Both the position numbers and the translations under genes were made by a program. Shown here piece after piece: positions 26,732-35,932 of a stretch of DNA of 35,932 nt. Source of the stretch: Burkholderiales bacterium (GTDB taxonomy: Bacteria; Pseudomonadota; Gammaproteobacteria; Burkholderiales; Ga0077523); assembly GCA_022843925.1 (NCBI GenBank), contig JALHMS010000015.1, forward strand, positions 7,173-43,104, in the 5' to 3' direction. Each line of letters opens with the position of its first letter. Position 1 is the stretch's first letter. The notes beneath the pieces are model-generated. The model was not told the origin of the DNA, ran no database searches, and was given only the letters and a program-made list of their open reading frames with translations.

Positions 26732-26760
26732 TTGCCCCGGTCCCCGCCTTCGGCCATATT
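26732..26760 (+). promoter_or_regulatory. Possible sigma70-type promoter for tex
   Basis: TTGCCC at 26732-26737 and CATATT at 26755-26760, separated by 17 bp, each matching four of six consensus bases. It sits in the only non-repeat sequence between array 5 and tex. Confidence 0.35.
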
Positions 26761-26798
26761 CCATCGATTGTTCCTCCCCTTCGAGCCCTCACGTCTTC

Positions 26799-29141
<2,343 letters not shown>

Positions 29142-29161
29142 CGAACCGGGATCCGATCGCC

Positions 29162-30253
29162 ATGACCCCGCCCGACGTCCACGTCCTCCCGGCGAAGCTC
29201 CACGCCCTCACGAGCGCGATTTTCGAGCGCGCCGGGTGGAGTGCCCGGGATTCCGGGCTCGCGGCCGATCACCTCGTCCTCGCCAATCTGAGCGGCCACG
29301 ACTCCCACGGCGTCGGAATGGTGCCCCGGTACATCCTGTCTGCCAGGAACGGCCTGCTGAAGACGGGCGACACGCTCACCACCGTGGTCGACGCGGGCGC
29401 GCTGCTCACGCTCGACGGCGGCCTGGGGCTCGGGCAGGTGGTGGGGCACGACGCGATGGCCATCGCGATCGATCGCGCGCGTCAGCACGGTGTCACGGTG
29501 CTCAGCCTGCGCAACACGCATCACCTCGGCCGCATCGGGCACTGGGGCGAGCAGGCCGCGGCTGCGGGCCTCGTGTCAATGCACTACGTGAACGTGATCG
29601 GGCGCCCGGCGCTCGTCGCGCCGTGGGGCGGCAGCCGGGCGCGGTTCTCGACGAACCCGGTCTGCGTCGCGTATCCGCGGCCGGGGCAGGAACCCATCGT
29701 GCTCGATTTCGCGACGTCGCGCATCGCGCACGGCAAGACGCGCGTCGCGTGGAAGCGCGGCGTGCCGGTCGCCGACGACAATCTGCTCGATAGCGAAGGT
29801 CACCCGACGAACGACCCGTCGGTGATGTGGACCGAACCGCTCGGTGCGCTGCTGCCGTTCGGCGATCACAAGGGCTACGGCCTCGCGATGATGTGCGAAC
29901 TGCTGGCGGGCGGCCTGAGCGGTGCCGGCACGATCCCCGGTCGCACCGACTGGAACGTGATCGACAACAACATGCTGTGCGTCCTCATCGACCCCGCGAA
30001 GCTGGGCGGCGCGGAGACGCAGGCCGCCGAGGCCGAGCGCGTCATCGAGTGGGTGCGTTCCACGCCCCCGGCCGAGGGCTTCGATCGCGTGCGCATTCCT
30101 GGTGAACCCGAACGCGAGATGCGCGCACAGCGCAGCGCGACGGGTACGCCGATCGATCCGACGACATGGGGCGAGATCGTCGCGACTGCGGTGTCGCTGG
30201 GGATCGTTCGCGAGGATGTGGCCGCGCTCTCCGGGGTCGCCGTTCCCGGCTGA
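29162..30253 (+). CDS. Ldh family NAD(P)-dependent oxidoreductase (malate/L-lactate/ureidoglycolate dehydrogenase type)
   Basis: A 363-aa oxidoreductase of the Ldh2/MdhII family, which uses NAD(P) through a fold unlike Rossmann lactate dehydrogenases. Family motifs are DSHGVGMVPRY (47-57), LRNTHHLGRIGHW (116-128) with the conserved histidines, and GDHKGYGLA in the second half. Members reduce or oxidise 2-hydroxy acids such as malate, L-lactate, ureidoglycolate, sulfolactate or 2,3-diketogulonate; which one is used here is not readable. Two starts are possible: ATG 29162 (chosen, with GGGATC upstream) or TTG 29138, which would overlap the tex stop as TTGA and add eight residues. It is probably co-transcribed with tex. 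Its 3' end converges on the hydrolase gene 21 bp away. Confidence 0.88.
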   Translation: MTPPDVHVLPAKLHALTSAIFERAGWSARDSGLAADHLVLANLSGHDSHGVGMVPRYILSARNGLLKTGDTLTTVVDAGALLTLDGGLGLGQVVGHDAMAIAIDRARQHGVTVLSLRNTHHLGRIGHWGEQAAAAGLVSMHYVNVIGRPALVAPWGGSRARFSTNPVCVAYPRPGQEPIVLDFATSRIAHGKTRVAWKRGVPVADDNLLDSEGHPTNDPSVMWTEPLGALLPFGDHKGYGLAMMCELLAGGLSGAGTIPGRTDWNVIDNNMLCVLIDPAKLGGAETQAAEAERVIEWVRSTPPAEGFDRVRIPGEPEREMRAQRSATGTPIDPTTWGEIVATAVSLGIVREDVAALSGVAVPG

Positions 30254-30274
30254 AGCGCCGACCGACGTCCAGGA

Positions 30275-31234
30275 TCAGTCCCGCGCCAGCATCCCCGCAA
30301 GTTCGCGTCGCAACACGGGAGCTGCGAGCGCTGTCGCGGCGCCATCGCGCCCGGCGTGGGCGCCGCGCTTCCAGCAGTTCGCGAACGTCTTCTCGAACAC
30401 GTAGGGGCCCGTGATGTGGGCAACGGCAGGCGCGCAGCGCGCGAAGTTGCCGGCCTGCGGGAGGTACACGGGGCTCCCCGCGGGCGTGTCGAACGAATGG
30501 TGGGCGCCGGGGTACACGGTGATCGCGGCGTCGTGTCCGTTCGCCTTCAGTTCATCGACCCAGTCCACGCAGGGTTGGGCCGGCGTCCAGTCGTCCAGTG
30601 CGCCCGTGTGGATCCGCAACGGCGCGGTGATCTCGTCGCGTTCCGGATAGCGGATGTTGCAGTACGGGTAGAACGCGATGAAGCCACGGAATCGCGGCTG
30701 GCCGGCGGGCGCGTGGATGCCAGCCGCCCACGCTGTGGCCGCGTTCGATGTGACGACGCCGCCGTGCGAGAAACCCATGAGGACGATGCGCGCGGCGTCG
30801 ATCTTCGGGTGCGTCGCGAGGCGCCGCAGGGCCCCGTAGACATCGGGGACCGATTGCAGCGGGACGAGGCTGCCGGTGGCGCATACGCCGCTGACGCCGC
30901 GGGAGACGAAGCTCTCCACCGTGAGCGTGGCGTAGCCCCATTCCCGAAGCAGCGGGAGCCACGTGAGGTCGCCGTACCCGAAGCCGGCGCAGCCATGCGC
31001 GAGGATCACGGCCGGAAACGGCCCCGGTCCCTCGGGCAGCCGGAGCCGTCCCGAGAGGGTCACCGAGTCCTCACGTACCTCGTAGCGGCCGTCCGGGGCT
31101 TTCACGATGCTGCCCACCGATGGGAACGAGAGCCGTTCCGTGTCGGCTGCGGCCAGCGTCGGGCTGGCGGCGATCGCGACCGCCGCCAGCAGCCATCGGT
31201 TGATTTTGCGCAAGGTGCGCCATTGCGTTGTCAC
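30275..31234 (-). CDS. Exported dienelactone hydrolase family protein
   Basis: A 319-aa alpha/beta hydrolase with a Sec signal peptide (core WLLAAVAIAASPTLA, cleavage after AAA near residue 30), so it probably acts in the periplasm. The nucleophile elbow is GFSHGG (S156), the acid is D214 or D215 in GALDDWTP, and the histidine is H246 in GAHHSFD, a complete triad. The oxyanion region AHGCAGF lies near 79-85. Two cysteine pairs could form disulfides after export. True dienelactone hydrolases carry a cysteine nucleophile; the serine here points to a general esterase or peptidase-like activity, which is inference. The GTG at 31234 is preceded by AAGGGGA with good spacing. It follows the unknown exported protein by 62 bp and may be co-transcribed. 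Confidence 0.85.
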   Translation of the reverse strand: MTTQWRTLRKINRWLLAAVAIAASPTLAAADTERLSFPSVGSIVKAPDGRYEVREDSVTLSGRLRLPEGPGPFPAVILAHGCAGFGYGDLTWLPLLREWGYATLTVESFVSRGVSGVCATGSLVPLQSVPDVYGALRRLATHPKIDAARIVLMGFSHGGVVTSNAATAWAAGIHAPAGQPRFRGFIAFYPYCNIRYPERDEITAPLRIHTGALDDWTPAQPCVDWVDELKANGHDAAITVYPGAHHSFDTPAGSPVYLPQAGNFARCAPAVAHITGPYVFEKTFANCWKRGAHAGRDGAATALAAPVLRRELAGMLARD

Positions 31235-31296
31235 GGGTGGTCCCCTTCCCTCTTGCGCGGGGCAGCCTGGAACGCGTGCCCTCGCGCGGCGCCAGC

Positions 31297-31950
31297 CTAT
31301 CTGAGGTCGAGCGTGAACAGTTCTCGCGACGACCGAGCACCGAACGAGTTCTCGTACTGCTGACGCACCAGGACCAGCTTGCCCTTGACAGTGCTCCACC
31401 AGTAGGTCGCGCGTTCGGTGCCCTTCACCGGGGGTTGGGAGTCGTCGCGGCGCCGTGCCTCGATCTCGCCTCGCATCGACACCCGCCAGGCGGTGAACTG
31501 GCCGGCCGGCGTCTCGACGTAGGTCACGGCCTCGACCCTGCGTTGCTGCGTCACCTCGCTCACGAACTTCTCGCTGGTGACGACCATCCGGTGCGACCAC
31601 TGGGCGCCCTTCGCCAGAGGAAACACGACCCACGCTTCCCCGGGTTCGAAACGGCAGGCTTCGCTGTTGGCCACGCAGATACCCTCGAGGCGCGCCATGT
31701 CTGCCCTGGCATAGGCGGCATCGTACGACCGGCCTCCGATCTCCTGGCGCGTGTGGACCCGGTCGCCTGCGACGTCGATCACCACTTCGGTGGCTGCGAT
31801 GGACTTGCCGCTCAGCACGTAGGCGTGCCCGAACCGGTCGCCGGGTTCCCAGGGCCGGACCTGTTCGAGAGACTGGGCGGACGCCGCCGCCGGCGCGAGG
31901 CAGCCGGTGATGAATGCCATCAAGGCGAGGGAGCGATGGGTCTGGTTCAT
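31297..31950 (-). CDS. Exported protein of unknown function
   Basis: A 217-aa protein that I do not recognise as a named family. It begins with a clear Sec signal peptide (LALMAFITGCLAPAAASA, cleavage near residue 25). The mature part is rich in beta-type sequence, has one cysteine pair (C92 and C99), and contains blocks such as ETPAGQFTAWRVSMRGEIEA and YWWSTVKGKLVLVRQQYENS. The latter resemble proteins that report on conversion of an exported substrate or lipid, but this is only a general impression. The ATG at 31950 has GAGGAGGA with ideal spacing on the - strand. It heads a likely two-gene unit with the exported hydrolase downstream. Confidence 0.8.
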   Translation of the reverse strand: MNQTHRSLALMAFITGCLAPAAASAQSLEQVRPWEPGDRFGHAYVLSGKSIAATEVVIDVAGDRVHTRQEIGGRSYDAAYARADMARLEGICVANSEACRFEPGEAWVVFPLAKGAQWSHRMVVTSEKFVSEVTQQRRVEAVTYVETPAGQFTAWRVSMRGEIEARRRDDSQPPVKGTERATYWWSTVKGKLVLVRQQYENSFGARSSRELFTLDLR

Positions 31951-32109
31951 GGGAATCCTCCTCTTCGACGTGGGGACTTCCAGTGGTCGTCGCCGCCACG
32001 CCGGGGGTCTCTGCGACCGCCAGGCGACGGGCTTTCCTTTTCGCCCGCGAGGCTCGGGAGTGCCGAGTCATCGTGGGCGTGTGATCCGGCCGCGGGTGGG
32101 GAAAACGGG

Positions 32110-32140
32110 TTGACGGAAACCTGTTACAGCGTTAGGTTTC
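32110..32140 (+). promoter_or_regulatory. Promoter with overlapping dyad upstream of the PEP-CTERM gene
   Basis: TTGACG at 32110-32115 and TAGGTT at 32133-32138 are separated by exactly 17 bp, a good sigma70-type pair. A perfect 7-bp inverted repeat, GAAACCT (32116-32122) and AGGTTTC (32134-32140), fills the spacer and covers the -10. This looks like an operator, so a repressor could block the promoter. The start codon is about 65 bp beyond the expected transcription start. Confidence 0.55.
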
Positions 32141-32210
32141 AGCCAAGGTTGCCGCGACCGCCCACAGGCACGGACAACCGCCATGATGCATCGCCGATCT
32201 GGAGACCTCC

Positions 32211-32879
32211 ATGCGCATGAATGCCCTGTTGTCGATGTTGTTCGCGGCCCTTGCTGTTCAGGCAAGCGGTGCCGCGGCTGCCACTGTGGTGAACGGTGGC
32301 CTCGAATCCTCCGCCCCTCCGTTCATCGAATCGGTGACACCGGGCAACACCGCCAACGGTTGGCGAGCGGTGGGCAAGGACATCGAGTTCGTGAAGAACG
32401 GTTTCTCAGGCGCCGGTGATGTCGTCGCCTCGGCGCAGGAAGGCGACTGGTTCGTCGACCTGAATGGCGTGAGCGGTGCCGGTGGCATCGGCCAGGACAT
32501 CGCGACCACCGCGGGTCAGGCGTACCGCATCGAGTTCTGGATGTCGGGCAACGCGGGTCCGCTCGGCAGCACCAGCGCGGACGGTTCCCGGTCTCTCGAC
32601 GTTCTCTGGAACAACTCGGTGGCGGGCAGCTTCACGTTCACGTTCCAGCCGGGCGACCAGTGGAACAATCTGCGCTGGGAGAAGCATTCCGTGCTCGTCA
32701 CCGGCGCGAGCGGCCTCGATTCGCTGGAGATCCGCAGCACGTCGAGCTTCTATGCCGCGGCGGGGCCGTTCGTGGACGCCATCACGATCACCGCGGTGCC
32801 GGAACCGGGGACGTGGGCGATGCTGGCGGCGGGCCTCGGGCTGATGGCCGTCGGCGTGCATCGTCGTCGCGTGCGCTGA
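32211..32879 (+). CDS. PEP-CTERM sorting domain protein, DUF642/choice-of-anchor C-like
   Basis: A 222-aa exported protein. A Sec signal peptide (about 1-24, cleavage after AAA) is followed by a DUF642/choice-of-anchor-type beta domain, recognised from VNGGLES, GWRAVGKDIEFV, WFVDLNGVSGAGGIGQDI and YRIEFWMSGNAG. The C-terminus is a textbook PEP-CTERM signal: VPEPG at 196-200, a hydrophobic helix (TWAMLAAGLGLMAVGV) and a basic tail HRRRVR. Such proteins are cut and sorted by exosortase and usually end up in the extracellular or biofilm matrix. No exosortase or EPS genes are in the window. The ATG at 32211 follows GGAG at 32201. Its own promoter and terminator make it a single-gene unit. Confidence 0.92.
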   Translation: MRMNALLSMLFAALAVQASGAAAATVVNGGLESSAPPFIESVTPGNTANGWRAVGKDIEFVKNGFSGAGDVVASAQEGDWFVDLNGVSGAGGIGQDIATTAGQAYRIEFWMSGNAGPLGSTSADGSRSLDVLWNNSVAGSFTFTFQPGDQWNNLRWEKHSVLVTGASGLDSLEIRSTSSFYAAAGPFVDAITITAVPEPGTWAMLAAGLGLMAVGVHRRRVR

Positions 32880-32900
32880 GCGATTCGGAACCGCAGTGCT

Positions 32901-32938
32901 GGCAAAGGCCCCGGAAGGGGCCTTTGCCGTTTCTGTGT
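32901..32938 (+). terminator. Rho-independent terminator
   Basis: Perfect 12-bp stem GGCAAAGGCCCC / GGGGCCTTTGCC with a GGAA loop (32901-32928), followed by GTTTCTGTG. It lies 21 bp after the PEP-CTERM stop codon. The A-rich left arm also gives some T-run character on the opposite strand, so it may serve the convergent Lrp gene too. Confidence 0.88.
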
Positions 32939-32988
32939 CCGACGCGGCGTCGATTCCCCCTCGAAACGCGTACTTCGCCGCCCCCCGG

Positions 32989-33507
32989 CTACCCCACGAA
33001 CCGCACCCGCCGATGCGGCTGCCGCGGCCGCGCGATGTGATCCAGCGGCAGTTCGCGGGTCTCCTTCACGCTCGCGATCGCGATGTTCGTCTTCACCTGC
33101 GCGACGCCGGGCAGCGTGAGCAGCCGTTTCATCATCAACTCCGAGAAGACGCCGAGGTCCGGCGCCACGATGCGCAGCACGTAGTCGACCTCGCCGGTCA
33201 CCGCGAAGCATTCGAGGACTTCGGGGATCAGTGCCACCTCGCGCTCGAAGTCGGCCGGCCGCGTCTTGTCGTGCCGTTCGAGGATCACCTGGGCGTAGGC
33301 GGTGACCGACAGCCCCACGGCGTGCGGATCGAGCAGCGCGGCGTAGCGGGTGATCACCTGGGCTTCCACCAGCCGCTGCACGCGCCGGCTCACCTGCGAT
33401 GCGGATAGATGCGTGATGCCGCCGAGGACAGCGTTGGTCGCCAGGCCGTCCCGCTGCAGGGCCTGCAGGAGCGCCAGGTCGTGGCGGTCGATCTCGATGT
33501 CGTTCAT
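32989..33507 (-). CDS. Lrp/AsnC family transcriptional regulator
   Basis: A 172-aa regulator with an N-terminal winged helix-turn-helix (about 5-55; LSASQVSRRVQRLVEAQVI is the recognition region) and a C-terminal RAM effector domain (about 65-145) with the family pattern VLECFAVTGEVDYVLRIVAPD. Length is typical (150-170) with a short basic tail. Such proteins form octamers or dimers and respond to amino acids. It is divergently placed 122 bp from the indolepyruvate/phenylpyruvate decarboxylase gene, so it most likely controls that gene in response to an aromatic or branched amino acid; this is inference from position. The ATG at 33507 starts MNDIEIDRHDL, the usual Lrp opening. The frame is open further upstream, but that part is antisense to the decarboxylase gene. 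Confidence 0.93.
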   Translation of the reverse strand: MNDIEIDRHDLALLQALQRDGLATNAVLGGITHLSASQVSRRVQRLVEAQVITRYAALLDPHAVGLSVTAYAQVILERHDKTRPADFEREVALIPEVLECFAVTGEVDYVLRIVAPDLGVFSELMMKRLLTLPGVAQVKTNIAIASVKETRELPLDHIARPRQPHRRVRFVG

Positions 33508-33629
33508 GGATTTCTCGTTCGATGCACGGAATGTGCGCAGAGTACGCCGTTGGCGGGCCAAGTCGAACGCACCTTGCGCGGCCCTCGCGTGAGAATGGTT
33601 GCATCGATCATGCCCCGCGGAGTCTCCCC
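33508..33629. promoter_or_regulatory. Divergent control region of the Lrp and decarboxylase genes
   Basis: A 122-bp region with two small dyads: GCAC-N5-GTGC at 33524-33536 and TTGGC-GG-GCCAA at 33550-33561. Either could be an operator for the adjacent Lrp-type regulator. No strong -35/-10 pair is visible. Confidence 0.35.
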
Positions 33630-35255
33630 GTGAATCTCGTCGAATCCCTGCTGCACGCCCTGGTGGCCCGCGGCGCCCGCCAGATCTTCGGCATCCCCGG
33701 CGACTTTGCGCTGCCTTACTTCCGCGTGATCGAGGCGTCGGGCCTGCTGCCGCTCTACACGCTCTCGCACGAGCCGGCGGTGGGCTTCGCCGCCGACGCG
33801 GCGGCACGCATCGACGGCGCGATCGGTGTCGCTGCGGTGACGTACGGCGCGGGCGCGCTGAACATGGTCAATGCCGTCGCCGCTGCATACGCCGAGAAGT
33901 CCCCGGTCGTCGTGCTGTCCGGCGGCCCCGGCAAGACCGAGTCGGCCTCGGGATTGCTCCTGCACCACCAGGCGAAGACGCTCGACTCGCAGGCCCGCAT
34001 GTTCGAGGAGATCACATGCGCCCAGGCGCGCCTGGACGATGCGGCGCGCGCGCCGGCAGAGATCGCGCGCGTGCTCGACGCGTGCCTCGCGCACTCGCGA
34101 CCGGTGTATCTGGAGATCCCCCGCGACATGGTCGATGTCGCCTGCGGGCCTGTGCCCTCCGTGGCGCCGATCCCCCTCGACGAGGCCGCGGTGGCTGCGT
34201 GCGCCGACGAAGTCCTCGCGCGCCTCGCCAAGGCACAGCGCCCGGTGCTCGTGGTCGATGTGGAGGTGCGACGCTTCGGCGCAGAGGAACGCGTCGCGGA
34301 ACTGGCCCGCCGCCTCGGCCTTCCGGTCGCCACCTGCTTCATGGGTCGCGGCTTGTTGGCCGACGCCGACGCACCGCTGGTCGGCACGTACATGGGCGTG
34401 GCTGGGCTGCCGGAGGTGACCCGCCTGGTGGAGGATTCCGACGGCCTGCTCCTGCTCGGCGTGATCCTGTCGGACACCAACTTCGCGGTGTCCGAGAAGC
34501 GCATCGACCTTGCGCGGGCGATCGTCGTCTGCGATGGCATGGTGCGGCTCGGCTACCACGTCTATCCGGACGTCCCGCTCGTGGCCCTCGTCGACGCGCT
34601 GCTGGCGCGAACCGCACCGCGTGCACAGCGCTACGAGCCCATGAAGACCGACTATCCACGCGGCCTGTCGGCCGACGACGCGACGATCAACCCGAGCGAC
34701 ATCGCCACAGCGGTGAACGATCTGATGGCGGTCCACGGGCGCCTCGACATCGCTTCCGACATGGGCGACTGCCTCTTCACCGCGATGGACATGGAGCACG
34801 CCGCGCTCGTCGCACCGGGCTACTACGCGACGATGGGCTACGGCGTGCCGGCCGGGTTGGGCCTGCAGGCGGCAACCGGGCGGAGACCGCTGGTCCTCGT
34901 CGGCGACGGCGCGTTCCAGATGACGGGCTGGGAGCTGGGCAACTGCCGTCGATACGGCTGGGATCCCATCGTGCTGGTGTTCAACAACGCGAGCTGGGAA
35001 ATGCTGCGGACGTTCCAGCCCGAGTCGACCTTCAACGACCTCGACACGTGGGATTTCGCGACGCTGGCGCGCGGGCTCGGCGGGGATGGCGTTCGTGTCC
35101 ATTCGCGGCGCGAACTGCGCGACGCCCTCGAACGGGCGATGGCGACGCGCGGACGATTCCAGCTGGTCGAGATCATGATCCCGCGCGGGGTGCTGTCACC
35201 GACCCTGGAGCGATTCGTCGCGGGGGTGAAGCGGTTGACGGCGCGGAGCGTGTAG
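33630..35255 (+). CDS. ipdC: Indolepyruvate/phenylpyruvate decarboxylase (ThDP-dependent)
   Basis: A 541-aa thiamine-diphosphate 2-keto-acid decarboxylase. It resembles the Azospirillum brasilense IpdC/PPDC protein closely, from memory, along the whole chain (GIPGDFALP, TLSHEPAVGFAADAAAR, SDTNFAVS, WEMLRTFQPES, FATRGRFQL). Active-site residues are D25, the activating glutamate E48 and the HH pair 112-113 (LLLHHQAKTLD), which separates decarboxylases from acetolactate synthases. The ThDP/Mg motif runs from VGDGAFQ (about 424) to FNN (about 453). It would convert indole-3-pyruvate or phenylpyruvate to the aldehyde, a step toward auxin-type or phenylacetic acids. The GTG at 33630 aligns with the Azospirillum start and has GGAG 7 bp upstream; the upstream ATG at 33522 adds an unrelated leader. 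Confidence 0.93.
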   Translation: MNLVESLLHALVARGARQIFGIPGDFALPYFRVIEASGLLPLYTLSHEPAVGFAADAAARIDGAIGVAAVTYGAGALNMVNAVAAAYAEKSPVVVLSGGPGKTESASGLLLHHQAKTLDSQARMFEEITCAQARLDDAARAPAEIARVLDACLAHSRPVYLEIPRDMVDVACGPVPSVAPIPLDEAAVAACADEVLARLAKAQRPVLVVDVEVRRFGAEERVAELARRLGLPVATCFMGRGLLADADAPLVGTYMGVAGLPEVTRLVEDSDGLLLLGVILSDTNFAVSEKRIDLARAIVVCDGMVRLGYHVYPDVPLVALVDALLARTAPRAQRYEPMKTDYPRGLSADDATINPSDIATAVNDLMAVHGRLDIASDMGDCLFTAMDMEHAALVAPGYYATMGYGVPAGLGLQAATGRRPLVLVGDGAFQMTGWELGNCRRYGWDPIVLVFNNASWEMLRTFQPESTFNDLDTWDFATLARGLGGDGVRVHSRRELRDALERAMATRGRFQLVEIMIPRGVLSPTLERFVAGVKRLTARSV

Positions 35256-35287
35256 AGGGGTACGCGTCGTCGGAGGGGGCCACGCTT

Positions 35288-35932
35288 TTGTAGGAGCGGG
35301 CCATGCCCGCGAGAGCGTCGATTCCGGTTGGAACGTTTCGCGTGCGCTCACCGCTTTCGGGGCCATGGGCCCCTCCTACAAGGGCGGCGGACGTGCCACC
35401 CGCTGTGGGAATGGGCCACGCGTTTTCTGTAGGAGCGGGCCATGCCCGCGAAAGCGTCGATTCCGGTTGGAACGTTTCGCGTGCGCTCACCGCTTTCGGG
35501 GCCATGGGCCCCTCCTACAAGGGCGGTGGATGCGCCACCCGCTGTGGGAATGGGCCACGTGTTTTGTAGGAGCGGGCCATGCCCGCGAAAGCGTCGATTC
35601 CGGTTGGAACGTTTCGCGTGCGCTCACCCCTTTCGGGGCCATGGGCCCCTCCTACAAGGGCGGCGGATGCGCCACCCGCTGTGGGAATGGGCCACGTGTT
35701 TTGTAGGAGCGGGCCATGCCCGCGAAAGCGTCGGTTCCGGTTGGAACGTTTCGCGTGCGCTCACCGCTTTCGGGGCCATGGGCCCCTCCTACAAGGGCGG
35801 CGGACGTGCCACCCGCTGTGGGAATGGGCCACGCGTTTTCTGTAGGAGCGGGCCATGCCCGCGAGAGCGCCGATTCCGGTTGGAGCGCTGCCAGGGCATT
35901 CACCGCTTTCGGGGCCATGGGCCCCTCCTACA
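35288..35932 (+). repeat. Family B inverted-REP (BIME-like) tandem array
   Basis: More than four units of 137-139 bp; TGTAGGAG starts each at 35289, 35428, 35565, 35702 and 35841. Each unit opens with TGTAGGAGCGGGCCATGCCC (stem GCGGGC/GCCCGC) and closes with GGGGCC-ATG-GGCCCC followed by CTCCTACA. The end is thus the inverted counterpart of the start, giving a pair of inverted REPs per unit. The sequence is unrelated to family A, but resembles REPs common in Pseudomonas and relatives. The array begins 33 bp after the decarboxylase stop and continues past the window edge. Confidence 0.93.

Noticed and set aside
35288-35932. Repeat-encoded proteins on both strands in the family B array
   Set aside because: The frames simply read through the 137-139 bp units and contain the palindromic REP sequence; no credible start or ribosome site.

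Overview
This 35.9 kb window is high-GC bacterial chromosome. It looks like a betaproteobacterium, probably Burkholderiales or a relative. The clues are a DUF3025 protein, a PEP-CTERM exported protein, a RIO1-like kinase beside a single-chain pyruvate carboxylase, and dense REP/BIME-type repeats. The genus cannot be fixed from sequence reading alone. I see no rRNA, tRNA, CRISPR array, phage gene, transposase or insertion sequence.

Layout, left to right. 1-800: tandem array of a ~130 bp inverted-REP unit (family A). 814-3055: DUF3025 protein overlapping a cystathionine beta-synthase. 3071-7807: a possible small catabolic cluster of N-acyl-D-amino-acid deacylase-type amidohydrolase (-), TauD/TfdA dioxygenase (+), NIPSNAP protein (+) and a 4-coumarate-CoA-ligase-like acyl-CoA synthetase (-). 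7964-8782: exported DUF1223 protein. 8790-9477: second family A array. 9587-16616: YciI-like protein, a giant CHASE/eight-PAS/GAF histidine kinase without a partner regulator, and an MFS transporter. 16652-17016: third array. 17086-20685: a tightly packed + strand run of a 65-aa unknown, a SufU/NifU-N scaffold-like protein, two paralogous periplasmic binding proteins (one Sec, one apparently Tat) and an ABC ATPase, with no permease. 20701-21050: fourth array. 21058-25441: RIO kinase and pyruvate carboxylase on the - strand. 25755-26707: fifth array, lying between divergent genes. 26799-30253: Tex and an Ldh-family dehydrogenase. 30275-31950: two exported proteins on the - strand. 32211-32879: PEP-CTERM protein with a good promoter, an operator-like dyad and a clear terminator. 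32989-35255: Lrp/AsnC regulator divergent from an indolepyruvate/phenylpyruvate decarboxylase. 35288-35932: array of a second, unrelated inverted-REP family (family B) that runs off the window.

Functionally this is mostly core and accessory metabolism: sulfur amino acids, anaplerosis, aromatic keto-acid decarboxylation, acyl-CoA formation, and uptake. The most striking non-genic feature is repeat load. Two separate BIME-like families take up roughly a tenth of the window. Family A has about 24 units in five arrays and switches orientation between 9.5 and 16.6 kb. The protein-coding points most worth following are the permease-less ABC operon with paired binding proteins, the unknown small ORF translationally coupled to the SufU-like gene, and the orphan multi-PAS kinase.
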